Shown here: positions 24,272 to 31,774 of the stretch, one piece after another
Layout of the letters: the number at the start of each line of letters is the position of its first letter
Numbering within the stretch: position 1 is the first letter of the stretch
DNA from: JACRIM01 sp038042195
GTDB taxonomy: Bacteria; Planctomycetota; Phycisphaerae; UBA1845; UTPLA1
Reading direction: 5' to 3'
Length of the DNA: 54,671 nucleotides
NCBI GenBank assembly: GCA_038042195.1
Contig: JBBTET010000044.1
Coordinates: forward strand, 1-54,671
Notes under the pieces: model-generated
What the model saw: the letters and a program-made list of their open reading frames with translations, nothing else
The model's database searches: none
Told to the model about the DNA's origin: nothing
Translations under genes and position numbers: made by a program

Positions 24272-25240
24272 TTATAACCCGCGATATTGTAGTACCAGGC
24301 TATCGGCCCGCGATGCCTGACCTGCCGTGAATAGGAACATGCACGAATCGTCCGTGTAGTCCATGAAGTTCGTGATTGGGTCGTTGCCGGTCTGCGTGCA
24401 AGTGTTGCGACCGGTGGGGCAGCCGAATGCGGCCGAGCGTTCTCGCGCCGTGTCGGTGACATAGTCGTTGTTGGCACTGCAACCGCCCTGGAAGGTATGG
24501 TACAGGCCAAGCCAGTGGCCGACTTCATGGGTTGCTGTGTCGCCGAGGTTGTACGGCGCAGCCGTCCCGCCGGGAACACTGGAATAAAGGATGACGACGC
24601 CGTCTTTGGTGGGGCTGCCGGCATACGACCACGGGAAGGTCGCCCAACCGAGAAGGCCGCCGCCGGGGCTGCACGAATAAATGTTGATCGTACGGGCGTC
24701 GCCGTGACGAAGCGCCGCCTTGGCACTGGCCTCGGCACTCGAGCCTGGGCTCATGGTGTACCACGTGGTGTTGGTGGTGCGTGTGGTGCCGGCGAGGACA
24801 AATCGGAATGGGGTGTTATTGCCACCGGTCGAGCCGTTGTAGGCGTTGTTGAGGACGCTGATTTGCGAGGTGATTTGCGAGTCTGGAATGTCACCATTGG
24901 AGATGCCGGTCCCCTTTCGGATTACATGAAACCAGACCGAGATCGTCACCGATCCTGCTGCTCGCACAGTGTTGTCCGAGTCATCTCCAAGCGGCCTGAA
25001 TCGCTCGATTTGCTGCTGGATCACCTGCATCGAAATGTCATCCGGCGTCGGTGTGCCACATCGACCACCTGCTTCAATGAAGGCCTTCTTGTTTGCGTAA
25101 ATGGTGCCCTCGATTACGAACGGAGTATTGTCGTCGACTTCCTGATCGACAACGGCCGATTTGTCTTCCGGCTCGGCAAACGCTGGAAGCTGGAAGGCAA
25201 CAAGGGCCAGACCCGACAGACAGAATTGACGCAGTCGCAT
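24272..25240 (-). CDS. Exported M43-type (pappalysin-like) zinc metalloprotease
   Basis: A 322-residue secreted metzincin protease. A signal peptide (MRLRQFCLSGLALVAFQLPAFA) is followed by a pro-region (about 25-95) and a catalytic domain. The zinc site HEVGHWLGLYH (about 238-248) has the metzincin HExxHxxGxxH pattern, and NFMDYTDDSCMF supplies the Met-turn, as in M43 enzymes. Conserved cysteines (GGCSANND, FGCPTGRNTC) suit disulfides in an exported enzyme. The SD AAGGAG is 7 nt before the ATG. The leader RNA, about 97 nt by the promoter proposed here, contains a tRNA T-arm-like hairpin. No dockerin or other sorting tail is present. Confidence 0.92.
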   Translation of the reverse strand: MRLRQFCLSGLALVAFQLPAFAEPEDKSAVVDQEVDDNTPFVIEGTIYANKKAFIEAGGRCGTPTPDDISMQVIQQQIERFRPLGDDSDNTVRAAGSVTISVWFHVIRKGTGISNGDIPDSQITSQISVLNNAYNGSTGGNNTPFRFVLAGTTRTTNTTWYTMSPGSSAEASAKAALRHGDARTINIYSCSPGGGLLGWATFPWSYAGSPTKDGVVILYSSVPGGTAAPYNLGDTATHEVGHWLGLYHTFQGGCSANNDYVTDTARERSAAFGCPTGRNTCTQTGNDPITNFMDYTDDSCMFLFTAGQASRADSLVLQYRGL

Positions 25241-25278
25241 GAACGTCTCCTTGCACTAATGCATACCGGCGGGCCAAC

Positions 25279-25295
25279 ACGGGATTCGAACCCGT
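25279..25295 (-). other. tRNA T-arm-like hairpin in a leader
   Basis: On the minus strand ACGGG-TTCGAAT-CCCGT is a perfect five-pair stem with the canonical T-loop TTCGAAT. It is not part of a complete tRNA: the following GTTGGCC has no GGCCAAC partner upstream, and no CCA or proper anticodon arm is visible. It lies about 40 nt before the metalloprotease ATG. Confidence 0.45.
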
Positions 25296-25343
25296 CGCAC
25301 ACGCGGCGACCGGTCGGAAGGCTCGCTCGAAGCTACAAGCGCG

Positions 25344-25373
25344 ATCATACGATGGCGCGATGTTGAGTTACAA
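25344..25373 (-). promoter_or_regulatory. Promoter candidate of the metalloprotease gene
   Basis: On the minus strand TTGTAA (25373-25368), 18-nt spacer, TATGAT (25349-25344): four of six and five of six matches to sigma-70 consensus. Confidence 0.5.
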
Positions 25374-25688
25374 GGTTTTTTTGAGGTGATCTATCGATTT
25401 GTTTGTCGGAGGTTACGACCGCTGATCCCATACCATCGCATTTTGTGCGGTTGCATTACGCCCTGACACTCTCTTCCTCAAGTCCTCTGACGCGGGTTCT
25501 GGGCATCCCGATCAGAGGGACTGGTCCACGATTGAATTGTCCGGCCGATTTTTCACGACCAACCCACCTTGATCTTCTTGCCGGTCTATTTGGCTTCCGT
25601 GATAGTGACCGATGTATAGGGACAATCCGTCACAGTCGCGATTGCCTGTAGTGCATGCAGGACATCAGAAGCGATGACGTGAGTCGAT
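25374..25688. other. Intergenic region without visible gene
   Basis: About 315 nt between the metalloprotease promoter and the sigma-factor stop. A plus-strand frame of 82 codons exists but has no ribosome-binding site, domain or protein-like composition. I see no RNA gene or strong hairpin here. Confidence 0.5.
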
Positions 25689-26252
25689 TTATTCGTGAGC
25701 GAGTAGCGATGGATGCTCGCGCAGCTTCTTCATGGCCTCGTACAACCGTGACTTGACGACGGACTCTGGAATCTCCAATACGTCGGCGATTTCTACGCGT
25801 GAGAGACCTTCCGAGTAGCGCAGTCGCAAGACTTCACTTTGCGCCTCAGGTAAGGACGCCACGAGTGTGTTGAGCCGTTGTTTTAATTCGTCCCGGGCCA
25901 TTCGGGTGAGATTCCCGGTGATGTCGTCGCCCAACAATGACTCCGGCGGCAGCTCGCCAGGCGGCGGCTTTCGTCGTCGGGTACGAAGCACCTTGAGGCA
26001 GTGATTTCGAGCGACGCGGTACAACCACGCCCGAAAATTCTCCGGTACCACGTCGGATCGAAGCGTCAAGACGAATACTTCCTGAACGGCGTCTTGTGCC
26101 TCAACCTCGTTGGCCAGATAGCCCATGCAAAACCGCAGGATCGCCGGCCCGTGGATCGATCGCAGCATCTCGGCCGCCGTCGAATCGCCTTGCCGAAGTC
26201 TGACGACGAGCGACGGCGTCAAATCAGCAGGTCGTGAGGATTCGTCCGTCAT
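25689..26252 (-). CDS. ECF-like sigma-70 family RNA polymerase sigma factor
   Basis: A 187-residue sigma factor with only regions 2 and 4, the ECF architecture. Region 2: AILRFCMGYLANEVEAQDAV and RAWLYRVARNHCLKVLRTRR. Region 4: LPEAQSEVLRLRYSEGLSRV, then IADVLEIPESVVKSRLYEA, a helix-turn-helix recognising the -35 element. The acidic linker is short. Its ATG overlaps the stop of the upstream kinase gene (ATGA, 26249-26252), so the two are coupled. In planctomycetes such ECF factors are often controlled by a linked Ser/Thr kinase; here the kinase also carries an anti-sigma-like zinc motif, which supports a direct partnership. The target promoters cannot be deduced. Confidence 0.93.
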   Translation of the reverse strand: MTDESSRPADLTPSLVVRLRQGDSTAAEMLRSIHGPAILRFCMGYLANEVEAQDAVQEVFVLTLRSDVVPENFRAWLYRVARNHCLKVLRTRRRKPPPGELPPESLLGDDITGNLTRMARDELKQRLNTLVASLPEAQSEVLRLRYSEGLSRVEIADVLEIPESVVKSRLYEAMKKLREHPSLLAHE

Positions 26253-28021
26253 GGTGGGTTGTCTTTCATGCTGTTTGATACCGGCATGGTGGTCGGTTCA
26301 ACTCGCTGCAATGATGTTTTTTGTGCCGGTGACTCCACCCATCCATATTCGCGCGCCTTGGTGGGCTTGCCCCATGTTGCATAGAGTGTTGCCAGCGCGT
26401 CGCGCGCCTCGATCGTTCGTCGATGGTTCGCGCCGCGATAGGCCCGAATGACGGGATATGATTCCGCGAGGAGGATTTCCGCCTGCTGGAAGGAGCCGGG
26501 TCGGATCAGGCTTTCACCCAAGGCGCTCTTGGCTTCTGCGAGGAGGCCGCTTTGGCCGGGATAATGCTCGGCGTAATCTTGCATCGCTGTTCGTAAGATT
26601 GGCTCGGCTTCCCGGGCCTTGCCCGTTGCGGTCATGACCCGCCCCAGGAGAATCCGCGTGTCGAGCACGGCTTTACTATCGTCGGCCATTTTGCCCTTGA
26701 ACCCATCCAAGGCCCCTCGACAAAGCCTCTCCACTTTGATCAGTTCCTTCAATCTCGCTTCTTCCGTATTGGTCCGACGGGCGTCTTCCCAGTTCTTACC
26801 GGCGACTTCAAGGCGTAGCAGCGCCGCCTCAACGTCGGAGGTCGGAGCGAGGACGCGCTCGCGCGTTAATCGGGCTTCTGAAAAAATGAGGGTGATCCAG
26901 GCACCAAAGCCCGTCGATATCACGACAATCACCGCAATTAACGCCGCGGTCGCTTTGTTCCGTGAAACGAGCTTGCGAAGTTTGTAAATCCGACTCGGCC
27001 GTCGAGCCGTGATTGGTTCGTTTCTCAGATGTCGTCGGATGTCCTCGGAAAGGCCGGCGACGGTTTGAAATCGTCTGAGCGGGTCCTTTTCAAGCCCCTT
27101 AATGATGATCGTTTCGAGATCGCCGCGCAATCGCCGGTTGTAAGTTGCAGGCGGTACTGGTGCCTGTTCGCAGATGATCCGCAAGGCTTCATGTGGCATG
27201 CGTGACGACGTCTGATAGGGTGGTCTTCCTGTGATCAACTCATAAAAAATCACACAAAGCGAATAGACGTCGCTCGTCACGCCAATCGCCTTCGTGTCGC
27301 CTCTGGCGTGTTCTGGACTCATGTATTGTAGAGTGCCGAGAATCCTCCCAGCCTCAGCGACTGTGACGGTTAGTTCACCATTGGTGTCCATTAGTCTGGC
27401 AAGTCCAAAATCGAGGATTTTGGGTTGCCCACCAGCCTCCACGAGGATGTTTGAAGGCTTCAGGTCACGGTGAATCACCCCCTGAGAATGGGCATACTCC
27501 AGCGCATCGCAGACCTTCAGGAACACATCGAGGCGCTGTGCAAGAGTTAGATTCTGCTGTTTTGAATACTCCAGAATGGATGGTCCATTCACCAACTCCA
27601 TTGCAAAGAACGCCTGGCCGTCTTCTGTTGTTCCGGCCTGATAGACACTCGCGATTTGGGGATGTCTGAGCAACGCCAGTGTCGCGGCCTCGCGGTGAAT
27701 GCGACGAGCGTCGCGCTCGTCGATGACGCAGCCGCTCTTGACGACTTTGAGGGCTACGCGTCGTTCAGGCATGGGCTGTTGCGCTTCAAACACCCATCCT
27801 TGCCCGCCGACGCCGATCAAACGATGGATCTTAAAGTCACCAATGCGTTCTGGGATCCGAAGTGCTGGCGTGGAGACGCTTGCCGTGAGTTGGTTAATGG
27901 TCAGGGAGATCTGATCGGCTCTCTCACGACACGACGGGCAAATCGCGAGGTGGTCATGAAGGTCGGGAGCCTGTCGGTCTATCCAACTGAAGAGTTGTTC
28001 CTCAGTGACCTCGCACGGCAT
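26249..28021 (-). CDS. Membrane Ser/Thr protein kinase with N-terminal anti-sigma-like zinc motif
   Basis: The frame is open to 28414, but the first 125 codons look non-coding. I prefer ATG 28019-28021, with GGAG 6 nt upstream (590 residues); ATG 28037-28039 is an alternative. Near the N-terminus, His24-x3-Cys28-x2-Cys31 (HLAICPSC) resembles the zinc site of ZAS anti-sigma factors. A full Hanks-type kinase domain follows: GVGGQGWVF, the ATP lysine in VALKVV, VIHRDLKPSNIL, ILDFGLARL and GTLQYMSPE. After it a transmembrane helix (ALIAVIVVISTGFGAWITLI) leads to a helical TPR-like C-terminal domain, probably outside. Overlap with the downstream sigma-factor gene suggests the kinase controls that factor by phosphorylation or binding; this is inference. 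Confidence 0.92.
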   Translation of the reverse strand: MPCEVTEEQLFSWIDRQAPDLHDHLAICPSCRERADQISLTINQLTASVSTPALRIPERIGDFKIHRLIGVGGQGWVFEAQQPMPERRVALKVVKSGCVIDERDARRIHREAATLALLRHPQIASVYQAGTTEDGQAFFAMELVNGPSILEYSKQQNLTLAQRLDVFLKVCDALEYAHSQGVIHRDLKPSNILVEAGGQPKILDFGLARLMDTNGELTVTVAEAGRILGTLQYMSPEHARGDTKAIGVTSDVYSLCVIFYELITGRPPYQTSSRMPHEALRIICEQAPVPPATYNRRLRGDLETIIIKGLEKDPLRRFQTVAGLSEDIRRHLRNEPITARRPSRIYKLRKLVSRNKATAALIAVIVVISTGFGAWITLIFSEARLTRERVLAPTSDVEAALLRLEVAGKNWEDARRTNTEEARLKELIKVERLCRGALDGFKGKMADDSKAVLDTRILLGRVMTATGKAREAEPILRTAMQDYAEHYPGQSGLLAEAKSALGESLIRPGSFQQAEILLAESYPVIRAYRGANHRRTIEARDALATLYATWGKPTKAREYGWVESPAQKTSLQRVEPTTMPVSNSMKDNPP

Positions 28022-28088
28022 TGACAGCTCCGCAGGCATGAAATCAAGGGGATATTTTGGCACCCTCCACCATAGGCAGTGCATCGAT

Positions 28089-28117
28089 ATGTTATACAAC
28101 ATCATGCCGGAAAACAA
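28089..28117 (-). promoter_or_regulatory. Promoter/operator candidate of the kinase-sigma operon
   Basis: On the minus strand TTGTTT (28117-28112), 15 nt, TATAAC (28096-28091). The -10 sits within an inverted repeat ATGTT-ATAC-AACAT (28089-28102). The spacer is short, so strength is uncertain; the repeat may be a regulator site. Confidence 0.35.
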
Positions 28118-28289
28118 GTTAGAATGCGATATGGAATGACGGCAACGGTGGCCGTCGATTCTTCGGTTGCGGGATCGTAATGTAGAAGAGGCTAAGTGAA
28201 TCCCGCCGGAAGCGCACTCTCGGGATGCTTGAGACCTGTGGATGACTGGGCCATCGCGGGAGTTGGCCACGTGGTCCAAAGGTCGGGCC

Positions 28290-28327
28290 ATCGTCCGAGT
28301 CGTCGGCGTACCGACGACCCGGACGAT
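28290..28327. repeat. Long hairpin in the kinase-pseudopilin intergenic region
   Basis: ATCGTCCGAGTCGTCGG (28290-28306) pairs with CCGACGACCCGGACGAT (28311-28327) around a CGTA loop: 16 pairs and one A/C mismatch. The plus side continues TTTGTTGTG, not a clean T run. It lies about 75 nt before the pseudopilin ATG. The rest of this 380-nt region shows a TTGACA (28364-28369) without a matching -10, and no gene. Confidence 0.65.
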
Positions 28328-28402
28328 TTGTTGTGTGTCACGCCCCAATAGGCGATGGACGGCTTGACAGGCGATTTTGCCAGGGCCAAGGATGAAGATT
28401 GA

Positions 28403-29359
28403 ATGCAAAGACACCGCTGTCGGCCCATTGCGCCATTGTCGAAGCCACTGGGCTTTACGTTGATCGAGTTGCTGATCGTCATTGCGATCATTGCGCTACT
28501 CATTTCCATTCTACTGCCTGTCCTTCAGGCCGCGCGAAACGAGGGCACCAAAGCCCTGTGCGTGGCAAATCTCAAGGAAATTATGAATGCGAACAGCATG
28601 TACGACATCGATAACGGTGACTCGCGCATCATTCCGTGGTACTACACAAAAGAGAAGAATCTTCAGGTCTTGCCCGCCTGGGGCACTGCGGACTTTTTTT
28701 TTGCCCAACCAGACACGATTACGCCGTGGGTGTTTGGCGGCTTCCGTGCCCCACGGCCCGAGGGCGCTTTTGCAACGGCCGACAGCAGCATCTATCCGGC
28801 CCAATACAGACCGTTGAATAAGTACGTTGACCCGAACGCGCATTGTGATCCTGCCGATGAGAATGATCGTGGCAAGGATATTATCAAGCTCTACGTTTGC
28901 CCAGGTGATCGATATCACAGCACGAACATGATCGGCAATCCCGCGCTCTATGTGGAAGAGGAGAGTCACCCGGCCCACGAATCAAACGGCAACAGCTACA
29001 CACTCAACACACGCTGGCTTCAGGGCTTTTACGGGATCAATTTTACGAGCCAAATATTCAACCCCCAAGGCCAAAAAGACGCATTTGCCAGGATTGCCCG
29101 AGGGACCATTGGCGGGGCGGCCTCACGATTTGTTCAGTGGGTTGAATTGGGCATGTACAGCGCTGCTCAGAATTCCGCCGAGAAGCCTGAATGGAGTGTT
29201 GCACAGCCGCAACGCGTCGGGTGGCATCGAAAGTTTTCCAACTGGTCAGCGGCTTTCGCCGACGGACACGTCTCTCACGGCTATTTTGACACGCGCCAAG
29301 TTTATGGCTTGGGCGGTAGCATTTGGCAACCGGACTATTACCGAGGCTTGCCACCGTAA
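28403..29359 (+). CDS. Type II secretion/type IV pilin-like pseudopilin (planctomycete DUF1559-like)
   Basis: A 318-residue protein with a class III prepilin signal: a positively charged leader (MQRHRCRPIAPLSKPLG), cleavage after Gly17, then FTLIELLIVIAIIALLISIL with Glu at +5. This helix anchors the protein until it is assembled. The large C-terminal domain has a Cys pair region (LYVCPGDRYH) and ends with the element NWSAAFADGHVSHGYFD, similar to the H-x9-DG motif of the many planctomycete prepilin-like proteins. AAGGA precedes the ATG. Such proteins occur in many copies per genome; the exact role is unknown. No other pilus or secretion genes are adjacent. Confidence 0.9.
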   Translation: MQRHRCRPIAPLSKPLGFTLIELLIVIAIIALLISILLPVLQAARNEGTKALCVANLKEIMNANSMYDIDNGDSRIIPWYYTKEKNLQVLPAWGTADFFFAQPDTITPWVFGGFRAPRPEGAFATADSSIYPAQYRPLNKYVDPNAHCDPADENDRGKDIIKLYVCPGDRYHSTNMIGNPALYVEEESHPAHESNGNSYTLNTRWLQGFYGINFTSQIFNPQGQKDAFARIARGTIGGAASRFVQWVELGMYSAAQNSAEKPEWSVAQPQRVGWHRKFSNWSAAFADGHVSHGYFDTRQVYGLGGSIWQPDYYRGLPP

Positions 29360-29411
29360 TGCTGCGGAGTACCAATGACCTGATTATGTGGCCCCCGAGA
29401 CAGGAATGGGG

Positions 29412-30647
29412 CTAACGAATCAATTGCGGACGAGCCTTGATGAGCATGGCGTCGGCCCAGTCGGCATGGTCGGAGATGTCGAGGTCGCCGGCGTCCAGGG
29501 TTTCCAGCGTCAACGATTTCACACCGGACATGTCAACGGTGATCGCATGCGTTTCCGTGCTTCCGTGAAGGGGTGGGGATTTGAACAGCTCACGACCGTC
29601 GGCGAGGACGCGGAGGATCACGCTGCCGTGTGGGGAGGCGGTGTCGTCGATGCCGACGACGGCGGTGAAGCGTTCATAATCGCCTTTAAGATCAAACGTC
29701 ATCGATGTCATGGAGTGCGTGCCGATGCCCTTCTCGAAGGAACGGCCTCGCAAGGATATCACGGTGCCGGTCACGCTTCGATCCATACGGGGGGGGAACT
29801 CAATGTCGAGGATGGAGTGTGTCGTCACAGCGGATGGACGCAGGTCGGAGAGGTATACGATGCGCTCGCTGCGGAAGCGCAGCTCATCGACGAGTTCCCA
29901 CGGGGCGTCGACGGTGCCGAGCGTACCGGCGTCGAGGCGAATGTTCGCGTCATCGGTTGAGGCAAGACGGCCGGGCAATTCACTGCCGGTGAGAAGGCGC
30001 AGCTTGCAAGTCACAGCCGAGGACGGCTGTGCTTCAAGGGAAGGCACTCCGGCGAAGACGGCGGCATAGGCGGTGTCGAGGGCGATCTTCTGCGTCTTGC
30101 GGCCGATGGTGAACTCAATGCCGTCGGGGGTGATTCGCTCCAACGCGCCGGTGACGACGACGGGTTTGTTGTCTTTGACAACGATGAGCACGTCCTTGTC
30201 TTTTGGTCGCAGAGTAAGTCGAGCGTCAAGCTCCTGTTTGGCGGCGGGATGCTCCTGCGCGGCGAATCGCACGGCGGCGAGGCTGTCCATCGGGATATCG
30301 AGTGGCTTGGGCAGGCCGGCTTCGACGCGAAGTGTGCGCGGCCTATTCGTAGGGATGAGTTGGCCGGTGATCCGCTCGCCACCGATGAGGTGATAGCACT
30401 GCTGAATGGGAAGCTCATCGATATTCGGCCGGGCGATGCGAATTGGGATGATGCGTTTGAGATCGTCGATGGTCAGCGGCACTGCGCCGGCAGGTTCCAG
30501 CGTGAGGCGGCCGTCGGGGGCAATGGCGACGAGTTGAGCGTCGATGGTGCGGCCGGAGAGCGATTCGATGCGAACGAAGGGTCGCGAAGACGGCGTGGGG
30601 CCGAGCAGCGCGGCGAGGAGCATGGGGATGATGAGGAGGCGCGTCAC
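29412..30647 (-). CDS. Exported NPCBM-domain protein
   Basis: A 411-residue protein. An N-terminal signal (MTRLLIIPMLLAALLG) is followed by a beta-rich region of unknown family (about 20-250) and a C-terminal NPCBM domain (about 265-400), a putative carbohydrate-binding module. Typical NPCBM words are YLSDLRPS, FEKGIGTHSMTSMTFDL, GDYERFTAVVGIDD, VILRVLADGRELFKS, LTLETLDAGDL and DHADWADA. It probably binds glycans in the periplasm or at the surface. It is the last gene of the ten-gene operon; its ATG overlaps the stop of the TPR gene by 4 nt. No clear terminator follows in the 52 nt before the convergent pseudopilin gene. Confidence 0.88.
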   Translation of the reverse strand: MTRLLIIPMLLAALLGPTPSSRPFVRIESLSGRTIDAQLVAIAPDGRLTLEPAGAVPLTIDDLKRIIPIRIARPNIDELPIQQCYHLIGGERITGQLIPTNRPRTLRVEAGLPKPLDIPMDSLAAVRFAAQEHPAAKQELDARLTLRPKDKDVLIVVKDNKPVVVTGALERITPDGIEFTIGRKTQKIALDTAYAAVFAGVPSLEAQPSSAVTCKLRLLTGSELPGRLASTDDANIRLDAGTLGTVDAPWELVDELRFRSERIVYLSDLRPSAVTTHSILDIEFPPRMDRSVTGTVISLRGRSFEKGIGTHSMTSMTFDLKGDYERFTAVVGIDDTASPHGSVILRVLADGRELFKSPPLHGSTETHAITVDMSGVKSLTLETLDAGDLDISDHADWADAMLIKARPQLIR

Positions 30648-31738
30648 GGAGTGGGTTGATCCTTGGAGAGTTCGCGGTAGTACTGTTCGAGGAGGTCGCG
30701 GTATCGACTGGGGAATTGCTTCTGGATGGACTGGAGAATTTGTTCGCGCTCTTTGGGCGGCATCTTGCCCCAGGTGTCGCCGGGCTTGGCGCGGGTTTGG
30801 CGGAGGATGGCATCTTTTTCCGCGCCGCCGGGGAGATTGGACTGCTTCGCGCCACCGCCGGGTTGATTGCCGCTGGGTTGGACGCCTTTGCCACCGCCAC
30901 TTTTGTTGTTCTGGCTTTGGTTTTTTTCCTGCTCTTCGGCATCTTTAATGAGGTCTTCGAGCATGACGATGGCCTGATCCTGTCGATGGCGGACGGGTTC
31001 ACCGACGTCGCCGTGCGAGATTTGGCGACGGGCGGAGTTCATGAGGTCGTGGACATCGCCGAGGCGGCGCGGCGTGCGGCGGGAGAGTTCGGTGACGATC
31101 TGCACGGCGGTGACTCGAAGCCGCTCGGGTGCGGTGGGGAAGCGTTTGAGAAAATCCTCCAGCGTGGCCTGAGCGGATTCGTAGTCGAGGTTGTGGACCT
31201 GACAGTAGCCGAGCATGAATTGGAGATGATTGGGGGCGAGCGTGTATCGCGAGATTGGATTGTGCTTCTCGCGGACGCGATTCAGCAGGGCGAGACATCG
31301 CTCGAATTGTTCCAACTCGATGAGGGCCGAGGCGGCTTGTTGGGCGGCGGCGACGGCTAAATAGGGATCGTCGGAGGTTGTGAGGCTGTCAAAGAGGTCC
31401 GCGGCTTTGGTGGGTTGCTCTTTTTCAATGAGGGCGAGGGCGTCACCAAGGGGCTTCGAGAGGACGGCGAGGGAGAGATTGAGGAAGTTTTTCGGATCGG
31501 CGTCGCCGGGCTTGGCGCGGAGATTCGTGACGAAGTCTTTGGCGGATTTTTCATAGGCGGGGTTTGCCTCGACGGCACGGAGGAAAGCGGCGATGACATC
31601 ATCCGCAGGGACGACATCTCCGACGGGTTGGGTCGCGGGGACCGGGCGGGAGACCGTAGCGCCATGCAGCAAAGGAGGCGCGTCGGCTTGGCCAAGCGTT
31701 GTGAACATGAGCGCGAGTTGGAGAGTGACTAAGTTCAT
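30644..31738 (-). CDS. Exported TPR-like protein of the MoxR/VWA operon
   Basis: A 364-residue protein with a signal-like N-terminus (MNLVTLQLALMFTTLGQA). Residues about 50-220 are helical and TPR-like (YLAVAAAQQAASALIELEQF, HLQFMLGYCQVHNLDYESAQ). Then comes a low-complexity Gln/Asn/Gly-rich linker (KNQSQNNKSGGG and following), and a conserved C-terminus GDTWGKMPPKEREQILQ and FPSRYRDLLEQYYREL. That ending recurs in planctomycete proteins encoded beside MoxR/VWA genes, as far as I recall. The mix suggests an exported scaffold subunit. Its start is 36 nt from the coiled-coil gene and it overlaps the NPCBM gene. Confidence 0.82.
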   Translation of the reverse strand: MNLVTLQLALMFTTLGQADAPPLLHGATVSRPVPATQPVGDVVPADDVIAAFLRAVEANPAYEKSAKDFVTNLRAKPGDADPKNFLNLSLAVLSKPLGDALALIEKEQPTKAADLFDSLTTSDDPYLAVAAAQQAASALIELEQFERCLALLNRVREKHNPISRYTLAPNHLQFMLGYCQVHNLDYESAQATLEDFLKRFPTAPERLRVTAVQIVTELSRRTPRRLGDVHDLMNSARRQISHGDVGEPVRHRQDQAIVMLEDLIKDAEEQEKNQSQNNKSGGGKGVQPSGNQPGGGAKQSNLPGGAEKDAILRQTRAKPGDTWGKMPPKEREQILQSIQKQFPSRYRDLLEQYYRELSKDQPTP

Positions 31739-31774
31739 GTCGTACCTGTCTACTATCGTCGCAGGTGGAATCTC

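Noticed and set aside
25255..25350. Complete tRNA gene on the minus strand
   Set aside because: Only the T-arm is convincing. No acceptor partner for GTTGGCC, no proper anticodon stem and no CCA end could be found.
25403..25651. Plus-strand 82-codon frame between the protease and the sigma factor
   Set aside because: No ribosome-binding site, no domain and an atypical composition.
28022..28414. N-terminal 125-131 codon extension of the kinase
   Set aside because: The translation is not protein-like, overlaps a promoter candidate and the long hairpin, and a good SD supports the internal ATG.
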